Assembly (NCBI RefSeq): GCF_000406925.1
Contig: NZ_KE136347.1
Coordinates: 97,735-161,734, forward strand
Length of the DNA: 64,000 nucleotides
Source: Enterococcus columbae DSM 7374 = ATCC 51263
GTDB lineage: Bacteria > Bacillota > Bacilli > Lactobacillales > Enterococcaceae
Reading direction: 5' to 3'
Shown here piece by piece: positions 26,486 to 35,603 of this stretch. The notes below the pieces were generated by a model. It worked only from the letters and a program-made list of their open reading frames with translations. It did not search any database and was not told the DNA's origin. Every line of letters starts with the position of its first letter. The stretch's first letter is position 1. Position numbers and translations under genes: made by a program.

Positions 26486-28267
26486 ATGAATGAACATATT
26501 AAAGAAAAATTAGCCTTACTCCCTGATCAACCTGGTTGCTATTTAATGAAAAATAGTCAAAATCAGATTATTTATGTAGGCAAGGCAAAAGTTTTAAAAA
26601 ATCGTGTTCGAAGCTATTTTACAGGTAGCCATAATACGAAAACAGAATTGTTGGTTTCAGAAATTGCTGATTTTGAGTATATTGTGACTGAATCCAATAT
26701 CGAAGCCTTATTATTGGAAATTAATCTGATTAAGAAAAATCAACCGAAGTATAATATTTTATTAAAAGATGATAAAACCTATCCGTTTATCAAAATTACC
26801 AATGAAAAATATCCTAGATTATTAATCACCCGTAAAGTATTAAAAGACAAGGCGTATTATTTTGGCCCTTATCCAAATGTTGGCGCAGCGAATGAAACGA
26901 AAAAATTACTGGATCGTCTTTTTCCGTTACGCAAGTGTCAGGTTTTGCCTAAAGAGGTTTGTTTATACTATCATATGCATCAATGTTTAGCACCTTGTGT
27001 TTTTAACGTAGATCCAGCTGAATATCAAAAGATGGTCCAAGAGATTCGTCGTTTTTTAAATGGCGATTATCAAGAAATTCGCCAGCAAATCGTGGAAAAA
27101 ATGCAGGCAGCCTCTGAAGAGCTATTATTTGAAAAAGCAGCAGAATATCGAGACCAAATCAAGGCGATTGATACGATTATGACGCGCCAAAAAATGACCC
27201 AAACCGATTTTGTCAATCGCGATGTCTTTGGTTATTATGTCGAACGAGGTTGGCTATGTGTGCAGGTCTTTTTTGTTAGACAAGGCAAACTCATTCAGCG
27301 TGATGTGACGAGTTTTCCTATTTATGATGAACCTGAGGAGAGTTTTTTAACCTTTATGGGTCAGTTTTATCAAAAGGATGAGCATTTACTTCCTAATGAA
27401 ATCTTGGTTCCACCATCGATTGATTTGGAAAGTGCACAAGCCTTAGTTGATTGCAAAGTATTACAACCCCAACGAGGCGAGAAAAAGAAATTAGTCTTTC
27501 TAGCCAATAAAAATGCGCAGGTTGCCTTGCAAGAAAAGTTTGCATTAATTGATAAAAAACAAGAAAAAACGCTAGGTGCGATTCAAGCGCTAGGTGATGC
27601 GATGGGGATTGTACCACCTACTCGCATTGAGGCTTTTGATAATTCGAATATTTCTGGAACCAATCCAGTTTCGGCGATGGTGGTCTTTATAGATGGTAAA
27701 CCAGCTAAAAAAGAATATCGCAAATATAAGATTAAAACTGTTCAAGGTCCAGATGATTATGCTTCAATGCGTGAGGTAATCTATCGGCGGTATTCAAGAG
27801 TATTAAAAGAAGGCCTGCCGCTACCTGATTTGATTATTATCGATGGAGGAAAAGGGCAGGTCGATGCAGCAAAAGAGGTATTAGAAAATCAACTAGGTTT
27901 GGATTTGCCGATTGCGGGACTTGCTAAAAACGATAAGCATAAAACGAGTGAGTTATTATTTGGTCGTGAATTATCTGTTGTTGGTTTACAACATAATTCG
28001 CAAGCGTTCTTTTTATTACAAAGAATCCAAGATGAGGTCCATCGATTTGCGATAACCTTTCATCGCAAGCTACGTAGTAAAAATAGTTTCGCTTCTCAAT
28101 TAGATCAGATCGCTGGCCTTGGACCAAAGCGTAAACAGCAATTACTCAAAGAATTTAAATCATTAAAGAATATTCAACAAGCAACCGTTGAAGAACTGAA
28201 CCAACATCTACCGAAAAATGTTGCTCAAAGTGTTTGGCAATATTTTCATGAAGAAAATAAAGAATAA
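26486..28267 (+). CDS. uvrC: excinuclease ABC subunit C
   Basis: UvrC makes both incisions in nucleotide excision repair. The 593-residue protein has an N-terminal GIY-YIG nuclease ([19 protein letters not shown]), the Cys cluster region, a UVR motif at about 200-230 ([17 protein letters not shown]), the RNase H-like domain with [10 protein letters not shown] and [11 protein letters not shown], and a C-terminal helix-hairpin-helix ([16 protein letters not shown]). The length is normal. Confidence 0.97.
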   Translation: MNEHIKEKLALLPDQPGCYLMKNSQNQIIYVGKAKVLKNRVRSYFTGSHNTKTELLVSEIADFEYIVTESNIEALLLEINLIKKNQPKYNILLKDDKTYPFIKITNEKYPRLLITRKVLKDKAYYFGPYPNVGAANETKKLLDRLFPLRKCQVLPKEVCLYYHMHQCLAPCVFNVDPAEYQKMVQEIRRFLNGDYQEIRQQIVEKMQAASEELLFEKAAEYRDQIKAIDTIMTRQKMTQTDFVNRDVFGYYVERGWLCVQVFFVRQGKLIQRDVTSFPIYDEPEESFLTFMGQFYQKDEHLLPNEILVPPSIDLESAQALVDCKVLQPQRGEKKKLVFLANKNAQVALQEKFALIDKKQEKTLGAIQALGDAMGIVPPTRIEAFDNSNISGTNPVSAMVVFIDGKPAKKEYRKYKIKTVQGPDDYASMREVIYRRYSRVLKEGLPLPDLIIIDGGKGQVDAAKEVLENQLGLDLPIAGLAKNDKHKTSELLFGRELSVVGLQHNSQAFFLLQRIQDEVHRFAITFHRKLRSKNSFASQLDQIAGLGPKRKQQLLKEFKSLKNIQQATVEELNQHLPKNVAQSVWQYFHEENKE

Positions 28268-28329
28268 AAAAGCCGACTTACATCAGCTAATCTATCTTTG
28301 AATAGATCATTCTAATGTAAGTCGGTTTC
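28266..28329 (-). terminator. terminator of the glyoxalase gene
   Basis: GCCGACTTACAT pairs with ATGTAAGTCGG; the A-run on its left becomes a T-run on the minus strand. It may also stop uvrC transcripts. Confidence 0.7.
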
Positions 28330-28333
28330 ATTA

Positions 28334-28708
28334 TTATTTTTCACGAATCACTTCGATTTTGTAGCCATCTGGATCAATGATGAAGTAATAAGAAGGTTGT
28401 GTGCCAGGTAGGCCTTTAAGATCAGTTACTTCAAAACCAGCTTCTACATGCTTTTTATGTAAGTCTTCTAAGTTATCAACTGCAATAGCAATATGTCCAT
28501 AGCCGTCACCTAGGTTATAGGCACCGTGGTCATAGTTATACGTTAATTCTAACTCATAGTCATCACCAGGTAAGGTCATATAAACAAGAGTGAATTTGTG
28601 ATCTGGAAAATCACGACGACGGCTTTCTTCAAAACCGAATGCTTCTTGATAAAATTTTACTGATTCTTCTAAATTTTTTACACGAACACAAGTATGTGCC
28701 ATTTTCAT
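28334..28708 (-). CDS. gloA: glyoxalase I (lactoylglutathione lyase) family protein
   Basis: The 124-residue vicinal-oxygen-chelate protein starts MKMAHTCVRVKNLEESVKFYQEAFGF with the first metal His. YELELTYNY supplies a Glu, GYGHIAIAVDN a second His, and PDGYKIEVIRE the last Glu. These four ligands and the length fit the bacterial Ni-type GloA that detoxifies methylglyoxal. A small-thiol cofactor other than glutathione is possible. Confidence 0.88.
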   Translation of the reverse strand: MKMAHTCVRVKNLEESVKFYQEAFGFEESRRRDFPDHKFTLVYMTLPGDDYELELTYNYDHGAYNLGDGYGHIAIAVDNLEDLHKKHVEAGFEVTDLKGLPGTQPSYYFIIDPDGYKIEVIREK

Positions 28709-28739
28709 AGAAAATCATCCTTTCAAGCTATAGTAATTG

Positions 28740-28941
28740 TATTTTAACATAAAGCCTAATTTGAAAACAATTATTCTGTTTTTGTTTGCTGCTTGGCAAG
28801 AAAAGCTATTGCTCAAAGTCTAAATTTACAGTACAATCAAAAAAAGAATAGTAAAAAAGACGAGAAAGTGAATCGTATCGTTGTCTGCATCGCATTTTTT
28901 CGTTATTGTTGGTACCCTGGTGAAAAGTAGGGGTTAGTAAG
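28740..28941. other. intergenic stretch without a gene
   Basis: AT-rich sequence between gloA and the tandem repeats; no open frame with a ribosome site, RNA gene or clear promoter is seen. Confidence 0.35.
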
Positions 28942-29077
28942 TAGAGGGCATGTGAGTGAGCTGATACTCGGTAAATAAGCCAAGTTGCTGAAAAAATCTT
29001 AAAATGTGATGGATTTTTCCATCCACTTGGAACTTATTTACTCGTATCAAAACGCTCGCTTGATAGCCTCTAAAAAC
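28942..29077. repeat. structured repeat unit 1
   Basis: The unit folds as a long hairpin. GATAC (28963-28967) pairs with GTATC (29044-29048), GTAAATAAG (28971-28979) with CTTATTTAC (29033-29041), CCAAGT (28980-28985) with ACTTGG (29025-29030), and GATGGA with TCCATC near the tip. It ends in a block (29053-29076) shared exactly with unit 2. See unit 2 for the matching compensatory changes. Confidence 0.75.
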
Positions 29078-29206
29078 GGCATCAATCGAGCTGCTATTCG
29101 GTAAATAAGCAACTATCCCCAAAAAGTGTTAACATACACGCACTTTTTGTGGCTAGTTCGACTTATTTACTCATAGCAAACCGCTCGCTTGATAGCCTCT
29201 AAAAAG
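29078..29206. repeat. structured repeat unit 2
   Basis: This tandem copy has a period of about 130 bases. The GTAAATAAG/CTTATTTAC stem (29101-29109, 29162-29170) and the 24-base end block (29182-29205) are conserved. The adjoining stem changed on both sides: GCTAT (29093-29097) pairs with ATAGC (29173-29177) in place of GATAC/GTATC. The tip is a different hairpin (AAAAAGTG with CACTTTTT). Its left end GGCATCAATCGAGC also pairs with GCTCGCTTGATAGCC. The unit ends 11 bases before the Nudix start codon. Confidence 0.75.
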
Positions 29207-29216
29207 GAGTGGTAAG

Positions 29217-29663
29217 ATGGAAGAGGCAATTTTTGGTGTGAAATTAGCGGGTAAGGATTATCAAGATCGTTTTGGGGCTTATGGAATTGTTAGTAATGAG
29301 GAAGGAAAAATCATTCTCGTACAGGCGCCAAACGGAGCTTATTTTTTACCGGGTGGTGGGATTGAAGCTGGGGAAGATCAAAAGCAGGCCATCGCTCGTG
29401 AAATGATGGAAGAACTAGGCTATCAGGTGGAAATTGGTACATATTTAGGTGAAGCGACTGAATATTTTTATTCAAGCCATCGAGATATTTATTTTAGACA
29501 TCCGGGCTATTTTTATGTCATTAGTGCTTGGCAAAGTGTTTGTCAGCCGTTGGAAAAAAACAATCAACTATTTTGGGTAACTGGCGATGATGCGATGCTT
29601 TTGTTAAAACGTGGCAGTCATCGTTGGGCTGTACAGAAATGGATGAAATTCAATCAAGTATAG
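29217..29663 (+). CDS. Nudix hydrolase
   Basis: The 148-residue protein has an intact Nudix box, beginning GGGIEAGEDQKQAIARE and ending MMEELG, which binds metal and hydrolyses a nucleoside diphosphate linked to another group. The substrate cannot be read from sequence. AAGGAGTGG lies 7 bases before the ATG, right at the end of the tandem structured repeats, so the repeats lie in its leader or immediately upstream. Confidence 0.9.
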   Translation: MEEAIFGVKLAGKDYQDRFGAYGIVSNEEGKIILVQAPNGAYFLPGGGIEAGEDQKQAIAREMMEELGYQVEIGTYLGEATEYFYSSHRDIYFRHPGYFYVISAWQSVCQPLEKNNQLFWVTGDDAMLLLKRGSHRWAVQKWMKFNQV

Positions 29664-29669
29664 AAAAAA

Positions 29670-29700
29670 GGGACTGGCTTAAAAAGCTGGTCCCATTTTT
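29670..29700 (+). terminator. terminator after the Nudix gene
   Basis: GGGACTGGCTT pairs with AAGCTGGTCCC using two wobble pairs, followed by a T-run. Confidence 0.8.
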
Positions 29701-29741
29701 TTAAAATTGAAGCAAGGTTATGATATTCAAAGTACGAATGA

Positions 29742-30554
29742 TTATTTTAAGACATACTTTTTCACTGCTTGGGCCACGCCATGTTCTTCATTAGAGGCAG
29801 TAATCACATCCGCATGTTTTTTTACATTATCCGTTGCATTTCCCATCGCTACACCGATACCTGCATAGTTAATCATTGGTAAGTCGTTTTCGTTGTCGCC
29901 AATCGCCATGACTTCATCTGCAGAGAGGTTTAAAAATTGCGCTAGACTTTCTAGTGCGATTCCCTTATTTACATTTTTATTTAAAATTTCTAGAAAATAA
30001 GGAGAACTTTTGACGATGGTAAAGCGTTCAAAATATTCTTGTGGAATTTGTTTAATCCCAGCATCTAAAATTTCTTCATCATCAATCATCATGATTTTAA
30101 TGATGTTTAATTCTTCTCCCATCTCTGCAGGTGTACGATATTTAACCGGCATGTTGACTAAATAAGCTTCACGAACAGTATGTGGACTAATATCACGATT
30201 AGCCGTAAACATCGTGTCTTCAGTTGTAGCATGTAGGTGGACACCGATTTTTCTCGATAGATATTCCAAATCATTGTAATCTGCTAAGGTTAAACCGTGT
30301 TGTGAAACAATTTCTTTCGTACTAGTGTTTTGGACTAAAGAACCGTTGTAGCTAATTACATAGTCTTCGCCACTAAAAAGATCCAATTCATTTAAATAAT
30401 TTAATACACCAGGTAACGGTCTGCCTGTGCATAAGACAACTTTTACACCCTGAGCTTTTGCAGCTTGCAAAGCTTCTTTTACCTCAGGAGTAATTTGGTG
30501 TTGATTATTAATGAGTGTTCCATCAATATCAATAGCAATTAGTTTAATCGACAT
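29742..30554 (-). CDS. Cof-type HAD phosphatase
   Basis: The 270-residue protein has HAD motif I IAIDIDGTLINN, motif II LCTGRP, a conserved Lys in NVNKGIALE, and motif IV AIGDNENDLPMI, with the Cof cap domain between. The family (YidA-like) dephosphorylates sugar phosphates and flavin or pyridoxal phosphates. It is followed on the same strand, upstream, by the HD-domain gene with a 21-base gap, suggesting one operon. Confidence 0.9.
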   Translation of the reverse strand: MSIKLIAIDIDGTLINNQHQITPEVKEALQAAKAQGVKVVLCTGRPLPGVLNYLNELDLFSGEDYVISYNGSLVQNTSTKEIVSQHGLTLADYNDLEYLSRKIGVHLHATTEDTMFTANRDISPHTVREAYLVNMPVKYRTPAEMGEELNIIKIMMIDDEEILDAGIKQIPQEYFERFTIVKSSPYFLEILNKNVNKGIALESLAQFLNLSADEVMAIGDNENDLPMINYAGIGVAMGNATDNVKKHADVITASNEEHGVAQAVKKYVLK

Positions 30555-30575
30555 AAGCTCCCCCTTAAATCTGTT

Positions 30576-31937
30576 TTATTCAACCAATGCGCCATTATGA
30601 ATATGACGTTTAAATTGATTGTAAGTCTCATAAAATAAATCATAATTGTCTTGTAGCGATTGGTCAACCATTTCTTTAGGAAAATAAAAACGATCGTCCC
30701 CCTGACCTTGACCAGCCAAAGCAGCCACTAATGGACTAATGGTGGATAGTTCGACCAAACTACCATCTAACTGTTGTAATTCAATTTGAGTTCTTGGCTT
30801 ACGTACATCTGGTCGATACAAATCATAGGGTAAATCAAAGCTTGAATGAATCGCTGTATAGTATTTAGCAAAAAAGCCTGCTTTTTCCACGTAATTTTGC
30901 ATCATAGGAATTTGTGCTTGTTGCTTGTCTGCTTGGAATTTAATTGATTTAAATGGTTTACGATTTAAAAAGCGTTTGGCCAAATCACTTAAAATTTGAT
31001 CGGGATGGTTGCGCCAATAATGAAAACAAGTGGTTAACACCCCATCATCTAGTTCCAAATAATCCTCTAAATGAAAGTTTTCAGCCAAAAATGGTAATAG
31101 TAAGCCAACTTCACGGCTGAAGATGGTTTGATTGTTTTTATATAGTTCACTCGCTCGATTTAATAAATGCTCTAATACGACTTCCATCCCTCGAGAGGTT
31201 GGGTGGAAGTAAATTTGCATATACATTTGATAGCGACTAATAATATAGTCCTCAATGGCGTGCATCCCACTAATCGAAAAAATAATGCCTTTTTTATGTG
31301 GACGAATATCGCGTAAAATCCTAGTTAAATCAAAGGTACCATATTCAGTTCCGGTATAATAAGCATCGCGTAGCAGATAATCCATCCGATCGGCATCGAT
31401 TTGGCTAGAGATAATTTGAACGACTTGTGGATTAGGATAAGTTTTTTGAATTACGCTAGCTACCTTTTCTGGAAAGCCTGCTGCCACCCGATTTAAAATT
31501 TGATAAATTTCTGTTTTAGGTGAAGTAATTATTTGAACCGTTAATGCTTCGTGATCGGTATGAAAAATATGTTCAAAGGTATGAGAATAAGGACCATGAC
31601 CAACATCGTGCAATAGTGCAGCACACAAAGTCACTAAGCGCTCTTCATCATTCCAACCATCCTCACCAAATTGTTCGACTGAATAGTTTTTTTGAAAAAT
31701 ATCACAGATTTGTCGAGCAATTTCATAGACACCGAGTGAATGTGAAAAGCGACTATGCTCAGCTCCGTGAAAGGTAAAAGAGGCGGTCCCAAGTTGTTTA
31801 ATTCGACGTAATCGTTGGAACTCACTTGAATTAATTAGATCCCAAATAACCCGAGATTGGACGTGGATATAAGTATGGATTGGATCACGAAAGACTTTTT
31901 CTCTAGGTAAGACTTGATCTTTGTATGGTATAGGCAT
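30576..31937 (-). CDS. HD-domain dNTP triphosphohydrolase-like protein
   Basis: The 453-residue protein has an HD domain: FQRLRRIKQLG, HSRFSHSLGVYE, LLHDVGHGPYSH with the HD pair, and QIDADRMDYLLRDAYYTG with the distal Asp. It resembles E. faecalis EF1143 and B. subtilis YwfO; EF1143 is a dNTPase that helps control the dNTP pool. ATG at 31937 is chosen because AAAGGAGGGG lies just before it on the minus strand. The ATG overlaps the stop of the LipL-like gene by 1 base (ATGA arrangement). Confidence 0.9.
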   Translation of the reverse strand: MPIPYKDQVLPREKVFRDPIHTYIHVQSRVIWDLINSSEFQRLRRIKQLGTASFTFHGAEHSRFSHSLGVYEIARQICDIFQKNYSVEQFGEDGWNDEERLVTLCAALLHDVGHGPYSHTFEHIFHTDHEALTVQIITSPKTEIYQILNRVAAGFPEKVASVIQKTYPNPQVVQIISSQIDADRMDYLLRDAYYTGTEYGTFDLTRILRDIRPHKKGIIFSISGMHAIEDYIISRYQMYMQIYFHPTSRGMEVVLEHLLNRASELYKNNQTIFSREVGLLLPFLAENFHLEDYLELDDGVLTTCFHYWRNHPDQILSDLAKRFLNRKPFKSIKFQADKQQAQIPMMQNYVEKAGFFAKYYTAIHSSFDLPYDLYRPDVRKPRTQIELQQLDGSLVELSTISPLVAALAGQGQGDDRFYFPKEMVDQSLQDNYDLFYETYNQFKRHIHNGALVE

Positions 31938-32740
31938 CACAACCCCTCCTTTAAGGCTATATTTCGCTTCAGCATGGATTGGAAGCGTTGATTTAATAAG
32001 CTTTCTAGTTGGTTGCTTTGAATCCATTGGCTCGTTTTGAATTGTTGACTGATAGTTAATTGTTTGGCTAATTGATCAATCGTTTGTTTCAAGGTCCATT
32101 CTTGCTGGAGCAGTTCGCTGATTGTAATCATTGATTTGGGATTAACTTTAGGAAAGCTAAAGCTTTGATTTTTTTCACTTTCAGCTAATTGATAGAAAGT
32201 TTGAATTAGTTTACCGCGCAACTCTTGATTACCATTGATTGACAGATACATCATCACAGCTACCCCATTTGCGACACGTCGTTGGGCAAGACCAGCGATT
32301 TTTTGATGGTTGACACTTAAATCGTAGCTGCCAGGACAATAAGAATCCGCTATTTCACCAGCTTGGATGGTTAATTGCGGGAAGCTTGCTTGTAATAAGT
32401 CTAATAGCTTTTGATAACCTTCTTCAATTGAAGTAATCATCTGCTTAGGAAAGGCTAGCGTAAGATTTAATATACCTGGATCACTAACAACTGCTAACCC
32501 ACCAGCATTACGAATAATCGTTTCGAAACCTTGTTCATGTAAAAAATCCACACCTTTTTTAAATTGGGCTAGTTGTTGATCACGCATACCTAAAATAACT
32601 AAAGGATCTGTCGACCAAGTATGGATAAAGCATTGATTCAATTCCCCAGCACATTGTGTAAACGTATCGGTTACGGCAAAAGGTAAGTAGATATTTTCAA
32701 ATGTATAATGATCATGAGCAAATTGCGTATATTGCATCAT
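31937..32740 (-). CDS. LipL/LplA-like lipoyl or octanoyl transferase
   Basis: The 267-residue BPL/LplA-type protein has the substrate-site motif RNAGGLAVVSDPGILNLTL and the segment DSYCPGSYDLSVNHQKIAGLAQRR. The Cys in the latter is the position used by LipL amidotransferases, which move octanoyl or lipoyl groups from GcvH to E2 subunits, and the Lys is conserved. It is therefore closer to LipL than to an ATP-using ligase, though this needs a tree. ATG 32740 has GAGGAG 8 bases upstream. Confidence 0.85.
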   Translation of the reverse strand: MMQYTQFAHDHYTFENIYLPFAVTDTFTQCAGELNQCFIHTWSTDPLVILGMRDQQLAQFKKGVDFLHEQGFETIIRNAGGLAVVSDPGILNLTLAFPKQMITSIEEGYQKLLDLLQASFPQLTIQAGEIADSYCPGSYDLSVNHQKIAGLAQRRVANGVAVMMYLSINGNQELRGKLIQTFYQLAESEKNQSFSFPKVNPKSMITISELLQQEWTLKQTIDQLAKQLTISQQFKTSQWIQSNQLESLLNQRFQSMLKRNIALKEGL

Positions 32741-32900
32741 GGAACTCACTCCTCATAAAATAAAAAATTAACGCTTATCTATTATTATATACGAGGAATT
32801 TGTAAACGAGTATGAAAAATCGCTTTTTCATGGAAAAAAAGTGCGAAATGTGTTACATATATATTGAAAAGAAAATGCAAGGTTGAAAGGAAGCGATCGT

Positions 32901-33338
32901 TTGCAATTAGTTTCAAATGGAATTCCGATTAATATAAAGCTAGAGACATCCATTGTCCAAAATGAACATCAACAAAATTTTATCTATGAAAGTGTTGGGC
33001 AGGCTGTTCAAGTAGGCAATAATTGGTATATTCGATATGAAGAAAAGGCTGAAAATGGCGAGCAGTTTCAAGTGATGGTTAAGTTCTGTCAAGATGGTTC
33101 GATTCATTTGACTAGACAAGGTGCATTTAGAACGAAACTTCGCTTTGTGCCAGGGGAGTTAACAGAAACAGCCTATCAAACCCCTTATGGGACGATGTTG
33201 TTGGTCACTAAAACAAAGCAACTACAATTGGAATTTTCAGAAACACCATTCAGAGGCCAATTAAAATTGGTATATGAGTTATCAACTGGTGAAGAAATAG
33301 TCGGAAATTATCAATTATTTTTAGATTTTAAGGCTTAA
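32901..33338 (+). CDS. DUF1934 (YwiB-like) protein
   Basis: The 145-residue protein is almost all beta strand (IRYEEKAENGEQFQVMVKF, VPGELTETAYQTPYGTMLLVTKTKQL) and matches the DUF1934/YwiB calycin-like family, often next to rpoE or argS in Firmicutes. Function unknown. TTG 32901 is chosen because AAGGAAG lies 7 bases upstream; TTG 32883 would lie before it. Confidence 0.8.
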   Translation: MQLVSNGIPINIKLETSIVQNEHQQNFIYESVGQAVQVGNNWYIRYEEKAENGEQFQVMVKFCQDGSIHLTRQGAFRTKLRFVPGELTETAYQTPYGTMLLVTKTKQLQLEFSETPFRGQLKLVYELSTGEEIVGNYQLFLDFKA

Positions 33339-33432
33339 GTCAAACAAAAACAGGCTTTTTTTCTAAGAACAATTGCTTTTTTTGTTAGTTTTTTGTATGA
33401 TTAAGCGTAGACTTTGAAAGGACGTGTCTTGA

Positions 33433-34038
33433 GTGGAATTGAACGTATTTGATGGAATGAATCGAAATGAGCTTTCAATGATCGAAGTTGCTCATGCTAT
33501 TTTAGAACAACGCGAAGATGTGATGGACTTTACCGATCTTGTCAACCAGATTCAAGTATTTTTGAATAAATCTGATGTTGAAATTCGTGAGTCTTTAGCA
33601 CAATTTTATACTGACTTAAATATTGATGGTAGTTTTATTTCTTTAGGAGAAAATCGTTGGGGCTTGCGTTCATGGTATGCAATTGATTCAATCGATGAAG
33701 AGTTGAACCATGGCTTAGATGATGAGGATGAAGAAAATCAACCACGTCGTAAACGTAAGAAAGTTAATGCCTTTATTAATGATGATGAAGATGCAATTGA
33801 CTATAACGATGATGATCCAGAAGATACTGATTTAAGTGATGACGATGATGATGACGATTTATTCGATGATGAAGATGAAGATGAAGAAATCGCTGAATAT
33901 GACTCTGATCTAAAAGAAATCGGTGCAACTGATGATGACGATGAGGAAGATATTCCTTCTGGGATTGAAGATGATTTAACCATTATCGATGACGAGGAAG
34001 AAGAAGACGATTTATACGATGATGAAGAAGAGTTATAA
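33433..34038 (+). CDS. rpoE: RNA polymerase delta subunit
   Basis: The 201-residue protein has the folded HARE-HTH N-domain ([25 protein letters not shown], ...[12 protein letters not shown]), then a basic patch (RRKRKK) and an Asp/Glu-rich disordered tail of about 95 residues. Delta raises transcription specificity and recycling in Firmicutes. GTG 33433 is preceded by AAAGGA; TTG 33439 is possible. Confidence 0.95.
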   Translation: MELNVFDGMNRNELSMIEVAHAILEQREDVMDFTDLVNQIQVFLNKSDVEIRESLAQFYTDLNIDGSFISLGENRWGLRSWYAIDSIDEELNHGLDDEDEENQPRRKRKKVNAFINDDEDAIDYNDDDPEDTDLSDDDDDDDLFDDEDEDEEIAEYDSDLKEIGATDDDDEEDIPSGIEDDLTIIDDEEEEDDLYDDEEEL

Positions 34039-34040
34039 TT

Positions 34041-34076
34041 AAAAAAGTAGCCTCCAATTTTGGAGGCTACTTTTTA
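34041..34076. terminator. bidirectional terminator
   Basis: AAAAAAGTAGCCTCCA pairs with TGGAGGCTACTTTTT, serving rpoE and the convergent MetE-like gene. Confidence 0.9.
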
Positions 34077-35234
34077 ATTGTCGTTATGAAAGAATTGATT
34101 AGCGATGCGTTTCCCTTGTTCGATTTTGGCCCATTGCTGTTCAGAAGAAAGTTCATTTCCACAGTCACATGAGGCAAATCCACATTGATGAGATAGATAT
34201 AATCTTTCTTTAGGAATGATGTTGCTTGCTTTAGTTAAAAGCTCAAAAACGCGTTTTTCATCATCCAAATGGGCAGTTTTACTAGATAGTAAGCCTAATA
34301 CAATCTCGACATTTGCCTTATCCTTTAATACCGCTAAGGCTTCGATATCACCTGCGCGCTCATCATCCCATTCTAAGAAGAAGCGATCGTAGTGTTGGTC
34401 TCTTAAGAATTTTTCAGCAATTGCTTGATAACTGCCACCTGCAGCGTGACGACTTTGATAATTTCCACGGCAGTTGTGTGTCCACACTTTTAAGCCTAGC
34501 TGATGTGCATAATCGATAATCTCGTTATTAATGGCGATGAATTCATCTGCTAGTGCCTCTAGTCCATCGTTTCCTTGAGCAAAAAAGCTTTTTTTATTGT
34601 CTTCAGCAAATAACTCCCATAAGCAATCATCAAATTGTACAATCTCGCCACCAATTTGTTGGTACTCATCTAAAAATTCTTTATAAGCATTGAGTAACCC
34701 TTCTTTTAATGCTTCCTTGGTAGCATAAACTTGATTTTCTCCGTATAGTCCTTTAAAGACAGCAAGTTCTGTAAAAGCATGGGCAGCCCCCCAAACCGTA
34801 ATTTTTACCGGTGTATCTCCAGCTAAGGCTTTAGTTTTTTTATAAAGCGTCAAATAATGATGGTTTTTACCAGAAAGTGGTGCGAAAATTTCAATGCCGA
34901 TATCTTTACGTGTTTCAAAATGGCCACCATCTAAATCTTCAAATATATAGCCTTGATCTGCAATAAACCTTTTCACACCAGCAAAGCCCCAGATGAAATC
35001 AAGATGCCACATTGAACGACCATGTTCGCCATCAGTAATGATTGATAATTCGTGTTCCTTTTGTTTAGCAACGATATCTTCAATTGATTTGGCTTCGGTT
35101 TCTTGATAGCCGGGTAATTGGTCATAAAACGGGTATTGAATATCTTCACGATGTTCGATTTCGTTTTTGTAAGTTAGTAAATCAGCTGGTCTTAATAGTG
35201 AACCAACAAGTTGAAATTTATCTGTATAAGTCAT
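34074..35234 (-). CDS. MetE C-terminal-like methionine synthase family (YxjG/YxjH)
   Basis: The 386-residue protein matches the single-domain cobalamin-independent methionine synthase-like family: VGSLLRPADLL, ITDGEHGRSMWHLDF, IVQFDDCLWE, THNCRGN with zinc-ligand candidates, and LYLSHQCGFASCDCGN with further cysteines. It probably transfers a methyl group to homocysteine; the donor is uncertain. A MET-box-like palindrome upstream and a GGAGGG ribosome site support methionine-linked expression. Confidence 0.88.
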   Translation of the reverse strand: MTYTDKFQLVGSLLRPADLLTYKNEIEHREDIQYPFYDQLPGYQETEAKSIEDIVAKQKEHELSIITDGEHGRSMWHLDFIWGFAGVKRFIADQGYIFEDLDGGHFETRKDIGIEIFAPLSGKNHHYLTLYKKTKALAGDTPVKITVWGAAHAFTELAVFKGLYGENQVYATKEALKEGLLNAYKEFLDEYQQIGGEIVQFDDCLWELFAEDNKKSFFAQGNDGLEALADEFIAINNEIIDYAHQLGLKVWTHNCRGNYQSRHAAGGSYQAIAEKFLRDQHYDRFFLEWDDERAGDIEALAVLKDKANVEIVLGLLSSKTAHLDDEKRVFELLTKASNIIPKERLYLSHQCGFASCDCGNELSSEQQWAKIEQGKRIANQFFHNDN

Positions 35235-35314
35235 AGTAGTCCCTCCAAATGCTTGTTGGAGTCATTTTAACAAAAAAATCATTATATAGATAATACTAAA
35301 AAGTTTTATCATCA

Positions 35315-35331
35315 TATAGCTAAAAACTATA
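35315..35331 (-). promoter_or_regulatory. MET-box-like palindrome
   Basis: The minus strand reads TATAGTTTTTAGCTATA, 15 of 17 to TATAGTTTnAAACTATA described for the MtaR/MetR regulator in streptococci. It lies about 80 bases before the MetE-like start codon, with a TATAAT between them at 35281-35290. Confidence 0.5.
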
Positions 35332-35431
35332 ACGAGAGGAGAATCGCCTGGATTACTAAAAGTCTGTTTGACAATTTGGCTTCTCTAGGCTAAGCTTATT
35401 GAAGAAAACGATTACGATAGTTAATAAAAAG

Positions 35432-35458
35432 AAAAACCTCCTCTAATAACAATTAGAG
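35432..35458 (-). terminator. terminator of tRNA-Arg
   Basis: On the minus strand CTCTAAT-TGTT-ATTAGAG forms a perfect stem, followed after GAGG by a run of T. Confidence 0.8.
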
Positions 35459-35482
35459 AAGGCTGAACGAACAATTGATTAC

Positions 35483-35553
35483 GCACCTTAAGGGAATCGA
35501 ACCCCTGTCTCAAGAACCGGAATCTTGCGTGATATCCACTACACTAAAGGTGC
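35483..35553 (-). tRNA. tRNA-Arg(CCG)
   Basis: The minus strand folds as a cloverleaf: acceptor GCACCTT/AAGGTGC, D-arm with GTGTAGTGGATATCAC, anticodon stem CAAGA/TCTTG with loop TTCCGGT giving anticodon CCG, and T-arm AGGGGTTCGATTCCCTT. CCA is not encoded. It lies divergent to and about 50 bases before rpoN. Confidence 0.95.
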
Positions 35554-35603
35554 TCAACGTTTATATTTTACATAAAATTCAGTGTTATGACAAGAGGTAT
35601 CCT

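Noticed and set aside
33801..33983. Minus-strand frame encoding a Ser-rich protein inside rpoE
   Set aside because: It is the mirror of the GAT/GAA-rich acidic tail of the delta subunit and has no ribosome site.
35475..35603. Upstream extension of rpoN
   Set aside because: The extension reads through tRNA-Arg on the other strand; ATG 35604 has a ribosome site and the usual RpoN N-terminus.
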